NCBI GenBank assembly: GCA_035490315.1
Contig: DATHET010000044.1
Location: forward strand, 1 to 17,883
Origin: JADJQU01 sp035490315
Lineage (GTDB): Bacteria > Planctomycetota > UBA1135 > GCA-002686595
DNA length: 17,883 nt
Reading direction: 5' to 3'
Part shown: in pieces, positions 1 through 8,310 of the stretch
Numbering within the stretch: position 1 is the stretch's first letter
Layout of the letters: the number at the start of each line of letters is the position of its first letter
Position numbers and translations under genes: made by a program
The notes under the pieces: generated by a model
What the model was told of the DNA's origin: nothing
What the model saw: the letters and a program-made list of their open reading frames with translations, nothing else
The model's database searches: none

Positions 1-627
1 GGCACCGAGATGCACCTGCAGCTCGTCGACCTGGGCTTCGAGAGCTTCTCGAACGAAGCCTGGGTGCTCGACGTGCGCACGACGTGCACGAATCGCGACC
101 TGCCCGCGCGCCTGCCCTTCGGCGTCGACCTGCCGCGGCTCTCGTTCACCGAAGGCGCGGGACCGCTCAAGGGCGTGCGCTGCCTGACGCAGCCGACGAC
201 CACGGTGCGGCCCGAGCGCGGCAAGGACGCGGTCTGGAAACTCGTCTCGCACCTCTCGCTCAACCACCTCTCGCTGGCCAACGGGCCCGAGGCTCTGCGC
301 GAGATCCTGGGGCTCCACGACGCGCTGCAGTCGCCGGAGAACCGCAACGTGATCGCCGCGGTGCTCGACGTGAAGAGCCGGGCGAAATCGATGCGCATCG
401 TCTCCGGCGGTCTGCCGGGCGTCGTGCGCGGCCTGGAAATCAGCGTGAAACTGGATCCGGCGCGGCTCAAGGCCAGCGGCCTGTACCTTTTCGCCAGCGT
501 GATCGAGCGCTTCATCGCGCGCTACGCTTCGGTCAATTCCTTTGTCGAGCTCGTCGTCGCGACCGACGAGCGCAGCCAGGAGGTCCGCAGGTGGAAGCCC
601 CGCGCCGGCGACCGGACCCTGGTGTAG
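1..627 (+). CDS. tssF: T6SS baseplate subunit TssF (C-terminal part)
   Basis: This is the C-terminal 208 residues of TssF (VasA/ImpG family); the reading frame is open from base 1, so the true start lies upstream of the window. TssF is a cytoplasmic baseplate wedge protein that works with TssG, TssE and TssK around the VgrG spike. The family is recognisable from the conserved C-terminal half: the VWKLVSHLSLNHLSL segment at about residues 78-92, the REILGLHD region, and the terminal RRWKPRAGDRTLV, which corresponds to the usual W-x-PR-x-G-x-R-x-L ending of the family. The stop codon lies inside the next gene, tssG, giving a 37-base overlap that indicates translational coupling in one operon. 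No truncation or frameshift is visible within the part seen. Assignment is firm. Confidence 0.92.
   Translation, partial: GTEMHLQLVDLGFESFSNEAWVLDVRTTCTNRDLPARLPFGVDLPRLSFTEGAGPLKGVRCLTQPTTTVRPERGKDAVWKLVSHLSLNHLSLANGPEALREILGLHDALQSPENRNVIAAVLDVKSRAKSMRIVSGGLPGVVRGLEISVKLDPARLKASGLYLFASVIERFIARYASVNSFVELVVATDERSQEVRRWKPRAGDRTLV
578..583 (+). promoter_or_regulatory. Ribosome binding site deciding the tssG start
   Basis: A perfect AGGAGG sits seven bases before GTG at 591, inside the end of tssF. The same frame is open much further upstream, but that part is only the alternative frame of tssF. This site, together with the recognisable TssG N-terminus right after it, fixes the start. Confidence 0.75.
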
Positions 628-1667
628 CCCAGGAGCTGCGCCGCGAGCCGCAGCGCTTCGAGTTCTTCCAGGCCGTGCGCCTCCTGGAGCTCGAGGCCGG
701 CCTTGCGCACAAGGGCGAGCCGATCGGCTTCGACACGCCGCCGGAGCGCGAGGCCCTGCGCATCCGCGCCGCGCCGAGCCTGGCCTTCCCGGCTGCTGCG
801 CTGCGCCGCGACGCGAACGCGACGCCGGAAACCGTCGAGCTGCGCGAGACCACCCTGTGCCTGGTCGGCGCCCTGGGAATCCTGCCGCAGCACTACACGG
901 AACTCGTGCTCAGGCGCACGCAGCAGAAGGACTTCGCCCTGCGCGATTTCCTGGACATGTTCCACCACCGCGCGGGCGCCTTCTTCTACCGCGCCTGGCG
1001 CAAGTACCGCTTCGCCTTCGACTTCGAGCACAAACGGCTGCGGCAGGACGGCGACGACGACTTCACGCGCACCCTGCGCGCCCTGGTCGGCCTGGGCACC
1101 GCAGGCCTGGGCCGCGACGAAGCTCCCTCCTGGCTGTATTTCTCAGGCCTGTTCGCCGATCCGCGGCGCAGCCAGGCCGGCCTCGCGGGACTTCTGAGCG
1201 ACGCTCTCGACGCCCCGGTGGTGGTCGAGCAGTTCATCGGCCGCTGGATGGAGCTCGAGCCCGAGCAGTGCTCGCGCGTGTCCCAGGCGCCCGGATCCGA
1301 CGAGTCGCGCTGCCTGGGCGTGGGCTTCGTGCTCGGCACGCGGGTCTGGGACGTGGAGACCAAGGTCCGCGCCCGCGTCGGCCCGCTCAAGCGTGAGAAC
1401 TTCGTCTCCCTGCTGCCCGGCACCCCACGCCTGGCCGCGGTCGAAGAGCTCGCCCGTGATTACCTCCACGCCGAGATCGCCTGCGACCTGGAGCTGGTCC
1501 TGGCTCCAGGCGAGGCCCAGCCCGTCCGGCTGGGCGGAATGGGCCTCCTGGGCCGCGACTCTTTCCTCGAGGCGGGCGGATCGACCACAATGCCCGTCGT
1601 CGTGCGCATTTCCCTGTGCACCGACCGCGAAACGTCCTCTCCCCCCTGGACTGTCGGCGCGAGCTGA
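591..1667 (+). CDS. tssG: T6SS baseplate subunit TssG
   Basis: TssG (VasB/ImpH family), 358 residues, a normal family length. It pairs with two TssF copies in each baseplate wedge and contacts the VgrG spike base. Recognisable elements are the N-terminal REPQRFEFFQAVRLLE helix (about residues 19-34), the family hallmark FLDMFHHR followed by FFYRAWRKYRF (about 118-140), and the C-terminal VRLGGMGLLGRDSFL, equivalent to the LG-x-x-x-LG-x-x-x-W/FL ending of the family. The GTG start was chosen because of the AGGAGG upstream and because the family N-terminus begins about there. It overlaps tssF by 37 bases and is followed after 57 bases by tssH. Nothing unusual is seen in the sequence; assignment is secure. 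Confidence 0.93.
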   Translation: MEAPRRRPDPGVAQELRREPQRFEFFQAVRLLELEAGLAHKGEPIGFDTPPEREALRIRAAPSLAFPAAALRRDANATPETVELRETTLCLVGALGILPQHYTELVLRRTQQKDFALRDFLDMFHHRAGAFFYRAWRKYRFAFDFEHKRLRQDGDDDFTRTLRALVGLGTAGLGRDEAPSWLYFSGLFADPRRSQAGLAGLLSDALDAPVVVEQFIGRWMELEPEQCSRVSQAPGSDESRCLGVGFVLGTRVWDVETKVRARVGPLKRENFVSLLPGTPRLAAVEELARDYLHAEIACDLELVLAPGEAQPVRLGGMGLLGRDSFLEAGGSTTMPVVVRISLCTDRETSSPPWTVGAS

Positions 1668-1724
1668 CCGGTCCACCTCGCAGACGCGAGGGTCTTCCCT
1701 CCGCACCCCCGCACGGACCGACTC

Positions 1725-4397
1725 ATGGCCCAGGTAAACCTCTCCGCTCTCGTCGGCCGACTCGACGACACCTGCCGACGCACGCTGGAAGGAGCGGCTG
1801 GGCTGTGCCTTTCGCGCACCCACTACAACGTCGAGATCGAGCACTGGCTCTCGAAGCTGATCGAGACGCCGGGCAACGACGTCGGGCGGATCCTCGAGCG
1901 CTACGAGATCGACGCGGCAAGCCTGCAGAAGGACCTGACTCGCGCCCTCGATCGCTTCAAGACCGGCAACTCGCGCGCGCCGGCGATCGCGCCGGGCGTG
2001 GTCGACCTCGCGCGCGAGGCCTGGCTGGTCGCTTCGCTGGATCACGGCGTCGCGGTGGCGCGCTCCGGGCATCTTTTGATCGCGCTGCTGGCCGACGAGA
2101 CCCTCGCGCGCCAGGCCTACGAGATCTCGCGCCTGTTCGAGAAGATCCCTGAGGCCGCGCTGCGCAAGGACTTCGCCTCGATCACGGCCAAGTCGAATGA
2201 GAACGTCGAGGCCGCGAGCAAGCAGGCCAGCGCACCCGGCGGCGCGCCGGCGGGACCGAGAGCCGGCAGCGGCGCGCTGGAACAGTTCACGATCGACTTG
2301 ACGGCGCGCGCCAAGGCCGGCGGCATCGATCCCGTGCTCGGCCGCGACAGCGAGATCCGCCAGGTGATCGACATCCTGCTGCGCCGGCGCCAGAACAACC
2401 CGATCCTGACTGGCGAGGCCGGCGTCGGAAAGACCGCGGTGGCCGAGGGTTTTGCGCTGAAGATCGCCCAGGGCGACGTGCCGGCGTCGTTGAGCGGTGT
2501 GCGCGTGCTCTCGCTCGACCTCTCGCTGCTGCAGGCCGGCGCGGGCGTGAAGGGCGAGTTCGAAAATCGCTTGAAGAGCGTGATCCAGGAGGTCAAGGCC
2601 AGCCCCCAGCCGATCATCCTGTTCATCGACGAAGCCCACACCTTGATCGGCGCCGGCGGCGCGGCGGGTCAGGGCGATGCGGCCAATTTGATCAAGCCGG
2701 CCCTGGCGCGCGGCGAGCTGCGCACGATCGCGGCCACCACCTGGGCCGAGTACAAGAAGTACTTCGAGCGCGACGCGGCCCTCGCGCGGCGTTTCCAGGT
2801 CGTCAAGGTCGAGGAGCCCGACGAGGAGACCGCGATCGAGATCATGCGCGGCCTGGTCGAGGTCATGGAGCGCCACCACAAGGTGCGCGTGCTCGACGAA
2901 GCCGTGATCGACTCGGTGCGCCTGTCCAAGCGCTACCTCTCGGGGCGTCAACTGCCCGACAAGTCGGTCAGTCTGCTGGACACGGCCTGCGCGCGCGTCG
3001 CCTTGTCGCAGAGCTCGACACCGGCGGCCCTCGAGGATTCCAACCGCCGCATCAACCAGATCAAGACCACGCTCGCGATGCTCGAGCGCGAGGAAGCCGC
3101 CAGCGGAACCCAGGCCGAGCGCATCGCGAAGTTCAAGCAGGAGAAAGACGCGGCCGAAGCCGAGAGCAAAGCTCTGGCCCAGCGCTGGGAGGAAGAGAAG
3201 ACACTCGTCGCTCGCATGCGCGAAGTGCGCGCGAAACTGGAGAGCGAATTCGCGCCGGTGGTCGACGGAAAACCCGCGGCGAAGCTCGCCGACGCCGAGA
3301 AAAAGAGCCTGCGCGCCGAGCTCGACCAGTCCTCGAAGCAGCTGCGCACGCTGCAGGGCGAAGTCCCGCTGATCCAACCCTTCGTCGACGCGCAAGCAGT
3401 CGCCGAAGTCCTTGCCAACTGGACCGGCATCCCGGTCGGGCGCATGGTCGCCGATCAGATCAAGTCGGTGCTCACGCTCAAGGAACAGATGATGGAGCGC
3501 ATCGTCGGGCAGGACGCCGCGCTGGCCGCGATCGCCCAGGCGATCCGCACCAGCCGCGCCGGCCTGACTGATCCGGTCAAGCCCATCGGCGTGTTCATGC
3601 TGGTCGGCACCAGCGGCGTCGGAAAAACCGAGACCGCGATCACGCTGGCCGAGCTGCTCTACGGCGGAGAGCAGAACATGACCACGATCAACATGAGTGA
3701 ATTCAAGGAGGAGCACAAAGTATCCCTTTTGATGGGCTCGCCTCCTGGATATGTCGGCTACGGCGAAGGCGGCGTGCTCACCGAAGCGGTGCGGCGCAAG
3801 CCCTACAGCGTCGTGCTGCTCGACGAGCTCGAGAAGGCCCATTCCGGCGTGCAGGACATCTTCTACCAGGTCTTCGACAAGGGCCGGATGAAGGACGGCG
3901 AGGGCCGCGACATCGATTTCCGCAACACGGTGATCCTGATGACCACCAACGCCGGCACCGATACGATCATGTCGCTATGGGCCGATCAGAGCACGATGCC
4001 GGACGCCGAGGGACTGGGCGAAGCGCTCAAGCCCGAGCTGCTCAAGTGGTTCAAGCCCGCTTTCCTAGGTCGTTGTACGGTCCTGCCCTTCTTCCCGCTT
4101 TCGGAGAGTGTCATGAAGGGCATCATCGCACTCAAGCTGCGCAAGGTGGTCAAGCGTGTGGCCGAGGGCTACGGCGCGAAGCTCTCCTTCACGCCCGCGC
4201 TGGTCGACGCGATCGGCGCGCGCTGCACCGAGGTCGAGACCGGTGCGCGCAACGCCGATCACATCATTTCGCGCTCGCTCCTGCCCGAGCTCGCTTCGCG
4301 CTTCCTCGAGCGCATGTCCGAAGGCAAGCCCGTCCGCCAGGTCGAAGTCAGCGTCGCGCCTGACGGCGCTTTTGCCTACTCGATCAGCGGTGATTGA
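1725..4397 (+). CDS. tssH: T6SS sheath-disassembly AAA+ ATPase TssH (ClpV)
   Basis: An 890-residue Hsp100/ClpB-type ATPase of the ClpV branch, which extracts and unfolds contracted TssB/TssC sheath so that subunits can be reused. The N-terminal Clp_N-like domain (about residues 1-165) contains the typical HYNVEIEHWLSKLIE helix. The first AAA+ domain has Walker A GEAGVGKT at 230-237 and Walker B LFIDEAH with D302/E303. A charged coiled-coil middle domain lies around 445-550. The second AAA+ domain has Walker A GTSGVGKT at 628-635 and Walker B VVLLDELEK with D700/E701, plus the pore-loop region SPPGYVGYGEGG. Both ATP sites look intact. Length is normal for ClpV. The ribosome site before ATG 1725 is weak. 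Its place next to tssFG and hcp, and its divergence from housekeeping ClpB, support the T6SS assignment. Confidence 0.97.
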   Translation: MAQVNLSALVGRLDDTCRRTLEGAAGLCLSRTHYNVEIEHWLSKLIETPGNDVGRILERYEIDAASLQKDLTRALDRFKTGNSRAPAIAPGVVDLAREAWLVASLDHGVAVARSGHLLIALLADETLARQAYEISRLFEKIPEAALRKDFASITAKSNENVEAASKQASAPGGAPAGPRAGSGALEQFTIDLTARAKAGGIDPVLGRDSEIRQVIDILLRRRQNNPILTGEAGVGKTAVAEGFALKIAQGDVPASLSGVRVLSLDLSLLQAGAGVKGEFENRLKSVIQEVKASPQPIILFIDEAHTLIGAGGAAGQGDAANLIKPALARGELRTIAATTWAEYKKYFERDAALARRFQVVKVEEPDEETAIEIMRGLVEVMERHHKVRVLDEAVIDSVRLSKRYLSGRQLPDKSVSLLDTACARVALSQSSTPAALEDSNRRINQIKTTLAMLEREEAASGTQAERIAKFKQEKDAAEAESKALAQRWEEEKTLVARMREVRAKLESEFAPVVDGKPAAKLADAEKKSLRAELDQSSKQLRTLQGEVPLIQPFVDAQAVAEVLANWTGIPVGRMVADQIKSVLTLKEQMMERIVGQDAALAAIAQAIRTSRAGLTDPVKPIGVFMLVGTSGVGKTETAITLAELLYGGEQNMTTINMSEFKEEHKVSLLMGSPPGYVGYGEGGVLTEAVRRKPYSVVLLDELEKAHSGVQDIFYQVFDKGRMKDGEGRDIDFRNTVILMTTNAGTDTIMSLWADQSTMPDAEGLGEALKPELLKWFKPAFLGRCTVLPFFPLSESVMKGIIALKLRKVVKRVAEGYGAKLSFTPALVDAIGARCTEVETGARNADHIISRSLLPELASRFLERMSEGKPVRQVEVSVAPDGAFAYSISGD

Positions 4398-4490
4398 CGA
4401 CGAATCCACACTCCAGTGCGCGGCCCTGGTCGCGTTTGACACCGCGCACATTCTCTGCAACCCTACCCCGCCCCAACCCAAGGAATCCCC

Positions 4491-4964
4491 ATGGCCGTCT
4501 ACATGCTCGTGAACGGAATTACTGGCAGCTCGACCGAGAGCAAGCACATCGACTGGATCCCGATCAAGTCGTGCACCTTCCCCGTCGACCGTCCCGGTGT
4601 GAACACCAAGCCGGGCAAGATCTCCGACCGTCTGCGCTCCGCCGTGAACTTCCCGGCGATCACGCTGACCAAGGACGCGGACAAGTCGAGCCCCGCCTTG
4701 ATGACCTGGATGGTCACCGGCGCGACCAAGCCGGTCCAGATCGCCTTCTGCAAGGAAAAGGGCGACGAGATCCTGCTGATGAGCCTGACCGACACTCTGT
4801 TGACCGGTCTCACCGCGACCGTCAACGCGGACGAGCAGCCGTCGGAAGAACTGAAGCTCGACTTCACGAAGATCGTGATGAAATTCACGACCTACAACAA
4901 AGAGAACAAGTTCGATAAGGCCATCGAGGTCAACTACAACCTCGGAACCGCCGCGTCCGACTGA
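4491..4964 (+). CDS. hcp: Hcp tube protein, copy 1
   Basis: A 157-residue Hcp (TssD) protein, which forms hexameric rings that stack into the inner tube expelled by the T6SS and can also carry or chaperone effectors in the ring lumen. Family features include the VYMLVNGITGSSTESKH opening strand and loop, the IDWIPIKSCTFPVDR segment, SSPALMTWMVTGATKPVQI in the middle (about residues 65-84), and a β-rich C-terminus. ATG 4491 follows an AAGGAA ribosome site by five bases. It is a single-domain copy with no C-terminal toxin extension. It is 93 bases downstream of tssH and is the first of three Hcp domains in a row. A perfect TTGACA at 4436-4441 is present in the gap but has no good partner −10 box, so a separate hcp promoter is possible but not shown. 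Confidence 0.95.
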   Translation: MAVYMLVNGITGSSTESKHIDWIPIKSCTFPVDRPGVNTKPGKISDRLRSAVNFPAITLTKDADKSSPALMTWMVTGATKPVQIAFCKEKGDEILLMSLTDTLLTGLTATVNADEQPSEELKLDFTKIVMKFTTYNKENKFDKAIEVNYNLGTAASD

Positions 4965-4994
4965 ATCGCTCGCGATCTGTGTCTGCACCGCCAT

Positions 4995-5054
4995 GCGGCG
5001 CGCGAACCGTGCGGGTTCCCTGAACGGGAATCCGCCAGGGTCTGTGCGCGCCGC
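4995..5054 (+). promoter_or_regulatory. Two-tier stem-loop in the hcp1-hcp2 spacer
   Basis: In the 122-base gap between the two stand-alone hcp genes, an inner hairpin pairs 5011-5020 (GCGGGTTCCC) with 5026-5035 (GGGAATCCGC), ten pairs including one G-U, with a five-base loop. An outer nine-base stem pairs 4995-5003 (GCGGCGCGC) with 5046-5054 (GCGCGCCGC). There is no T-run after it, so it does not look like a simple intrinsic terminator. It could be a partial terminator, a processing site or a 3'-end stabiliser that raises hcp1 mRNA over the downstream genes. The pairing is seen in the sequence; the role is inference. Confidence 0.45.
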
Positions 5055-5086
5055 TGGCCGGTCAGACCCATTCGAGGACCATCGCC

Positions 5087-5554
5087 ATGTTCATCTACAT
5101 GCAAGTGGACCAGATCAAGGGCGTGGGCGACGAGCCGCGTCCCGACTGGATCTGGCTCGACCAGTGCACGTTCGGATTCGAGCGCAAGGAAACCAGCACC
5201 GAGAAGTCCTCGGAAGCGACCGACACGAAAGTGCGCGCGGTCGCCTCGAGCGTGGCGATCACGAAGCCGTCCGACCTCTCCACGCCGTCCCTGGTGTCCT
5301 GGATGGCGAGCGGCGAGCCGCGCAAGGTCAAGATCGAATACTCGCTGGTCACCGACCTGCCCTACGTCGAATTCACGCTGACGAACGCCGTCTTGAATTC
5401 GTACTCGGCCAGCTTCGAGGCCAGCGGCACCGGCGGATCCGTCATCGAGACCCTCTCGATCGAGTACGAGGACATCGAGCTCGATTACTGGGAACAGGGT
5501 CAGACCAACGAAGACGCGGCGCTGTCCTCGTTCAAGCTCGAAGCGGGCGCCTGA
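5087..5554 (+). CDS. hcp: Hcp tube protein, copy 2 (divergent paralogue)
   Basis: A second single-domain Hcp of 155 residues, clearly divergent from copy 1 but with the same fold markers in the same order: the FIYMQVDQIKGVGDE opening, the DWIWLDQCTFGFERK segment, TPSLVSWMASGEPRKVKI in the middle (about residues 66-83), and the ETLSIEYEDIELDYWEQ C-terminal strands. ATG 5087 is preceded by GAGGA with eight-base spacing. It lies 22 bases before the Hcp-VgrG fusion gene, so the two are almost certainly co-translated. Its sequence is closer in style to the fused Hcp domain than to copy 1 (for example DWIxLDxxTF in both), which hints that copy 2 could be the ring partner next to the spike. That pairing is inference. 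Confidence 0.94.
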   Translation: MFIYMQVDQIKGVGDEPRPDWIWLDQCTFGFERKETSTEKSSEATDTKVRAVASSVAITKPSDLSTPSLVSWMASGEPRKVKIEYSLVTDLPYVEFTLTNAVLNSYSASFEASGTGGSVIETLSIEYEDIELDYWEQGQTNEDAALSSFKLEAGA

Positions 5555-5576
5555 GCCGCCCAGCAAGGAGGATTCC

Positions 5577-8300
5577 GTGCCCATCTTCATGAAGATCTCC
5601 GGTGCGGAGGGTGATCTGACCGGCGCCGGCATCGCTCCCCACGACGACTGGATCGTGCTGGACAAGTTCACGTTCGGCGGCGGCGCGGGAGCTACCACGA
5701 CCGGCACCGGCGCCGAGAAGACGCGCACCGTCGACTTCGGCTCGACGGTCATGGTCTACCGCATGGTCGACGTCACCAGCCCGCAGCTGATGAACTGGGT
5801 GCGCGAAGGCGACCAGCGCACGGTGATCATCCACCACTGCACACTCGAGGGCTTCAACCTGTATTCGCTGACGCTGACCGGCGCCGAGCTGACCAAGTAC
5901 GACGTCAACAACCAGACCGAGTACGGAATCCCCGAGACCTTGACGCTGCAATGGAAGGGCTTCGAGCTCGGCACCGCCTCGGTCGGCGCGGATGGAGTCA
6001 CCCAGGCCACGGCGCCCGGCTCGCCCTACGTCTTCGAGCCCGCGCCTCAGGTGGCGCAGGCGCCGACCGTCGAGCCCGAGGCGACGCCTGGCGAGCAGAG
6101 CGACAAGGCCTTCGACTCCGCCGGCCTGGCCGCGATGGCGACCGACGTGGCCGATTCGGTCCACACCGCGCCTCTGGATTCGTCGGCGATCGCCAGCAAC
6201 GCCATTCTGCACTCGCTGACGCGCGAGGATCCGCGCGCGCCGCCGCAGCAGGTGAATCGCACGCTGGTGGTCGACGAGGTCAACTCCAAGCCCTTCTCGC
6301 TGCTCAGCTTCCACGGAAGCGAAGGCGTCTCGAGCCTGTTCGAGTTCACGCTCGAGCTCTCCTCCACCGAAGCCGACATCGCGGCCGCGGACATCGTCGG
6401 CCAGAAGATCGGCTTCCGCATCCAGGACGTCGACGGGATCGAATCCGAAGCAAGCCCCGATCGCAACTTCCACGGACGCGTGCGCCGCTTCTGGGCCGGC
6501 GAAGTGCACGACGACGGCTCGCGCCGCTACCGCGTCACGGTCGTGCCCTGGCTGTGGATGCTGACCAAGCGCAGCGACTGCCGCGTCTTCCAGCAGAAGT
6601 CGGTGATCGAGATCGTCGAGCAGGTGTTCTCCGACGCGAGCTTTTCCGACTTCGAGAAAGGCAGCGTGCTCGAGACCTATCCCAAGCTCGAGTACTGCGT
6701 GCAATACCGTGAGACCGACTTCGACTTCGTCTCGCGCCTGCTCGAGGAGAACGGGATCTTCTACTTCTTCCGCCACGAAGCCGACAAGCACGTCCTGGTG
6801 CTCGCCGACGACAAGACGGTGCACACGATGTGCGAAGTGAAGGACGTCGTGCACTCGACCGGCGACTATGCCGACAAGCGCGTCTACTTCTGGGAGCACC
6901 GCTTCGAGATGGTCGCCAAGAAGTCGCTCTTGCGCGACTACAACTACCTGACGCCCGCCGAGAACCTGCAGGTGGAGCAACCGGGATCGGTCAGCCTGCC
7001 CGACAACGCCAATCTCGAGCTGTTCGACTATCCCGGGGCCTACACGAAGAAGGCCGACGGCGACAAGCTCGCCAAGGCGCGCATCCAAGCCGAGGAAGCG
7101 CGATATGACATCGCGGTGGGACGCGGCAACTGGGACGCGCTCGAGGTCGGGCGCATGTTCGAGTTCAAGGACCACGAGGTCGACGCCGAGGTCGGCAAGA
7201 GCTACATCGTCGCGCGCATCGAGCACCGCGCGGATCAATTCAGCGACGGCCCCGCGCCCGCGGTCGATTACCACTCGACCTTCTCCTGCGTGCCGAACAC
7301 CGTGCTGTTGCGGCCGTCGGCGAGCCGCGAGCGCCCGCGCATCCAGGGCCCGCAGACCGCGGTGGTCGTCGGGCCCGCCGGCGAGGAGATCGCCACCGAC
7401 AAGTACGGCCGCGTCAAGGTGCAGTTCCACTGGGACCGCAAGGGCAAGAAGGACGAGAACAGCTCCTGCTGGCTGCGCGTGGCGCAGTCGATCGCGGGAG
7501 CGGGCTGGGGCGCGCAGGTCTTGCCCCGGATGGGCCAGGAAGTCCTGGTCCAATTCCTCGACGGCGATCCCGACCGGCCGCTGGTCGTCGGCACGCTCTA
7601 CAACGAGACGGCCTTGCCGATCGACCTGCCGGGGAAGAAGAACCAGACCCTGCTGCGCACGCGCTCGACGAAGTCGGGCAGCGACGAGAACTTCAACGAG
7701 CTGAACTTCGACGACACCAAGGACTCGGAGAAGGTCTACCTGCACGCCGAGAAGGACATGCTTCGCGTCGTCGAGAACGACGACACGCTGACCATCGGCA
7801 AGGATGGCAAGGGCAGTCGCGTCGTCACGATCGAGAAGGACTCGACCTCGACCGTCAACAAGGGCAATCGCGTCGAGAGCCTGACCGAAGGCAGCGACAC
7901 GCTGACCATCGAGAAGGGCGACCGCACGGTCGAGATCAAGACCGGCAAGGAGACCGTGACGATCAAGGGCGATCGCACGGTGACCATCCAGTCGGGCAAG
8001 GACGTGCTCGAAGTCACCGCCGGCGATCAGAAGGTCAAGCTCGGCGGCAAGGGCGACATCGAGGCGGCGACGGGCTTCACGATCAAGGTCACCGGCGGCA
8101 AGGTGACGATCGACGCGTCGCCGGGAATCGAGCTCAAGGCTGGCTCGAGCACGCTCACGCTCGGTCCCTCCGGCATCGAGATGAAAGGCCTCTCGGTCAA
8201 GATCGAAGGCAGCGTCGAGAGCCAGGTCAAGGCAGCGATGGTCACCGTCGAAGCCTCCGGAATTCTCAAGGCCAAGGGCGGCCTGACGATGCTCGGTTGA
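5577..8300 (+). CDS. vgrG: Hcp-VgrG fusion spike protein
   Basis: A 907-residue protein joining a complete Hcp-like domain to a complete VgrG (TssI). Residues 1 to about 140 are Hcp-like (DDWIVLDKFTFGGG, SPQLMNWVREGDQRTVII, ETLTLQWKGFEL). About 141-226 is a proline/alanine/glutamate-rich linker. About 227-585 is the gp27-like base with HGRVRRFWAGE near 299 and YRETDFDFVSRLLEENGIF near 378. The gp5-like OB-fold follows with the VgrG hallmark DKYGRVKVQFHWDR near 606 and GAQVLPRMGQEVLVQFLDGDPD downstream. Residues about 736-907 are a β-helix needle of short T-x-T-I/V-x-x-G repeats. It ends at the needle with no C-terminal effector domain. The GTG start at 5577 has AGGAGG five bases upstream, and the Hcp part is in frame from that start. 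The arrangement is atypical, since Hcp and VgrG are normally separate proteins. It is followed ten bases later by the DUF6931-like gene. Confidence 0.95.
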   Translation: MPIFMKISGAEGDLTGAGIAPHDDWIVLDKFTFGGGAGATTTGTGAEKTRTVDFGSTVMVYRMVDVTSPQLMNWVREGDQRTVIIHHCTLEGFNLYSLTLTGAELTKYDVNNQTEYGIPETLTLQWKGFELGTASVGADGVTQATAPGSPYVFEPAPQVAQAPTVEPEATPGEQSDKAFDSAGLAAMATDVADSVHTAPLDSSAIASNAILHSLTREDPRAPPQQVNRTLVVDEVNSKPFSLLSFHGSEGVSSLFEFTLELSSTEADIAAADIVGQKIGFRIQDVDGIESEASPDRNFHGRVRRFWAGEVHDDGSRRYRVTVVPWLWMLTKRSDCRVFQQKSVIEIVEQVFSDASFSDFEKGSVLETYPKLEYCVQYRETDFDFVSRLLEENGIFYFFRHEADKHVLVLADDKTVHTMCEVKDVVHSTGDYADKRVYFWEHRFEMVAKKSLLRDYNYLTPAENLQVEQPGSVSLPDNANLELFDYPGAYTKKADGDKLAKARIQAEEARYDIAVGRGNWDALEVGRMFEFKDHEVDAEVGKSYIVARIEHRADQFSDGPAPAVDYHSTFSCVPNTVLLRPSASRERPRIQGPQTAVVVGPAGEEIATDKYGRVKVQFHWDRKGKKDENSSCWLRVAQSIAGAGWGAQVLPRMGQEVLVQFLDGDPDRPLVVGTLYNETALPIDLPGKKNQTLLRTRSTKSGSDENFNELNFDDTKDSEKVYLHAEKDMLRVVENDDTLTIGKDGKGSRVVTIEKDSTSTVNKGNRVESLTEGSDTLTIEKGDRTVEIKTGKETVTIKGDRTVTIQSGKDVLEVTAGDQKVKLGGKGDIEAATGFTIKVTGGKVTIDASPGIELKAGSSTLTLGPSGIEMKGLSVKIEGSVESQVKAAMVTVEASGILKAKGGLTMLG

Positions 8301-8310
8301 GCAGGCGACC

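Noticed and set aside
1143..3842. Very long open frame on the minus strand opposite tssG and tssH (899 codons)
   Set aside because: It is antisense to conserved T6SS genes, rich in Arg, Leu, Asp and His from GC-biased codons, and shows no family motif; a compositional shadow.
4436..4464. Perfect TTGACA before hcp1 as a possible promoter
   Set aside because: No acceptable −10 box at 16-18 bases; kept only as a remark under hcp1.
7783..8297. Short tandem repeats in the 3' part of the VgrG gene as a DNA repeat
   Set aside because: They encode the regular β-helix needle of VgrG and vary at DNA level; a protein-structural repeat, not a separate element.
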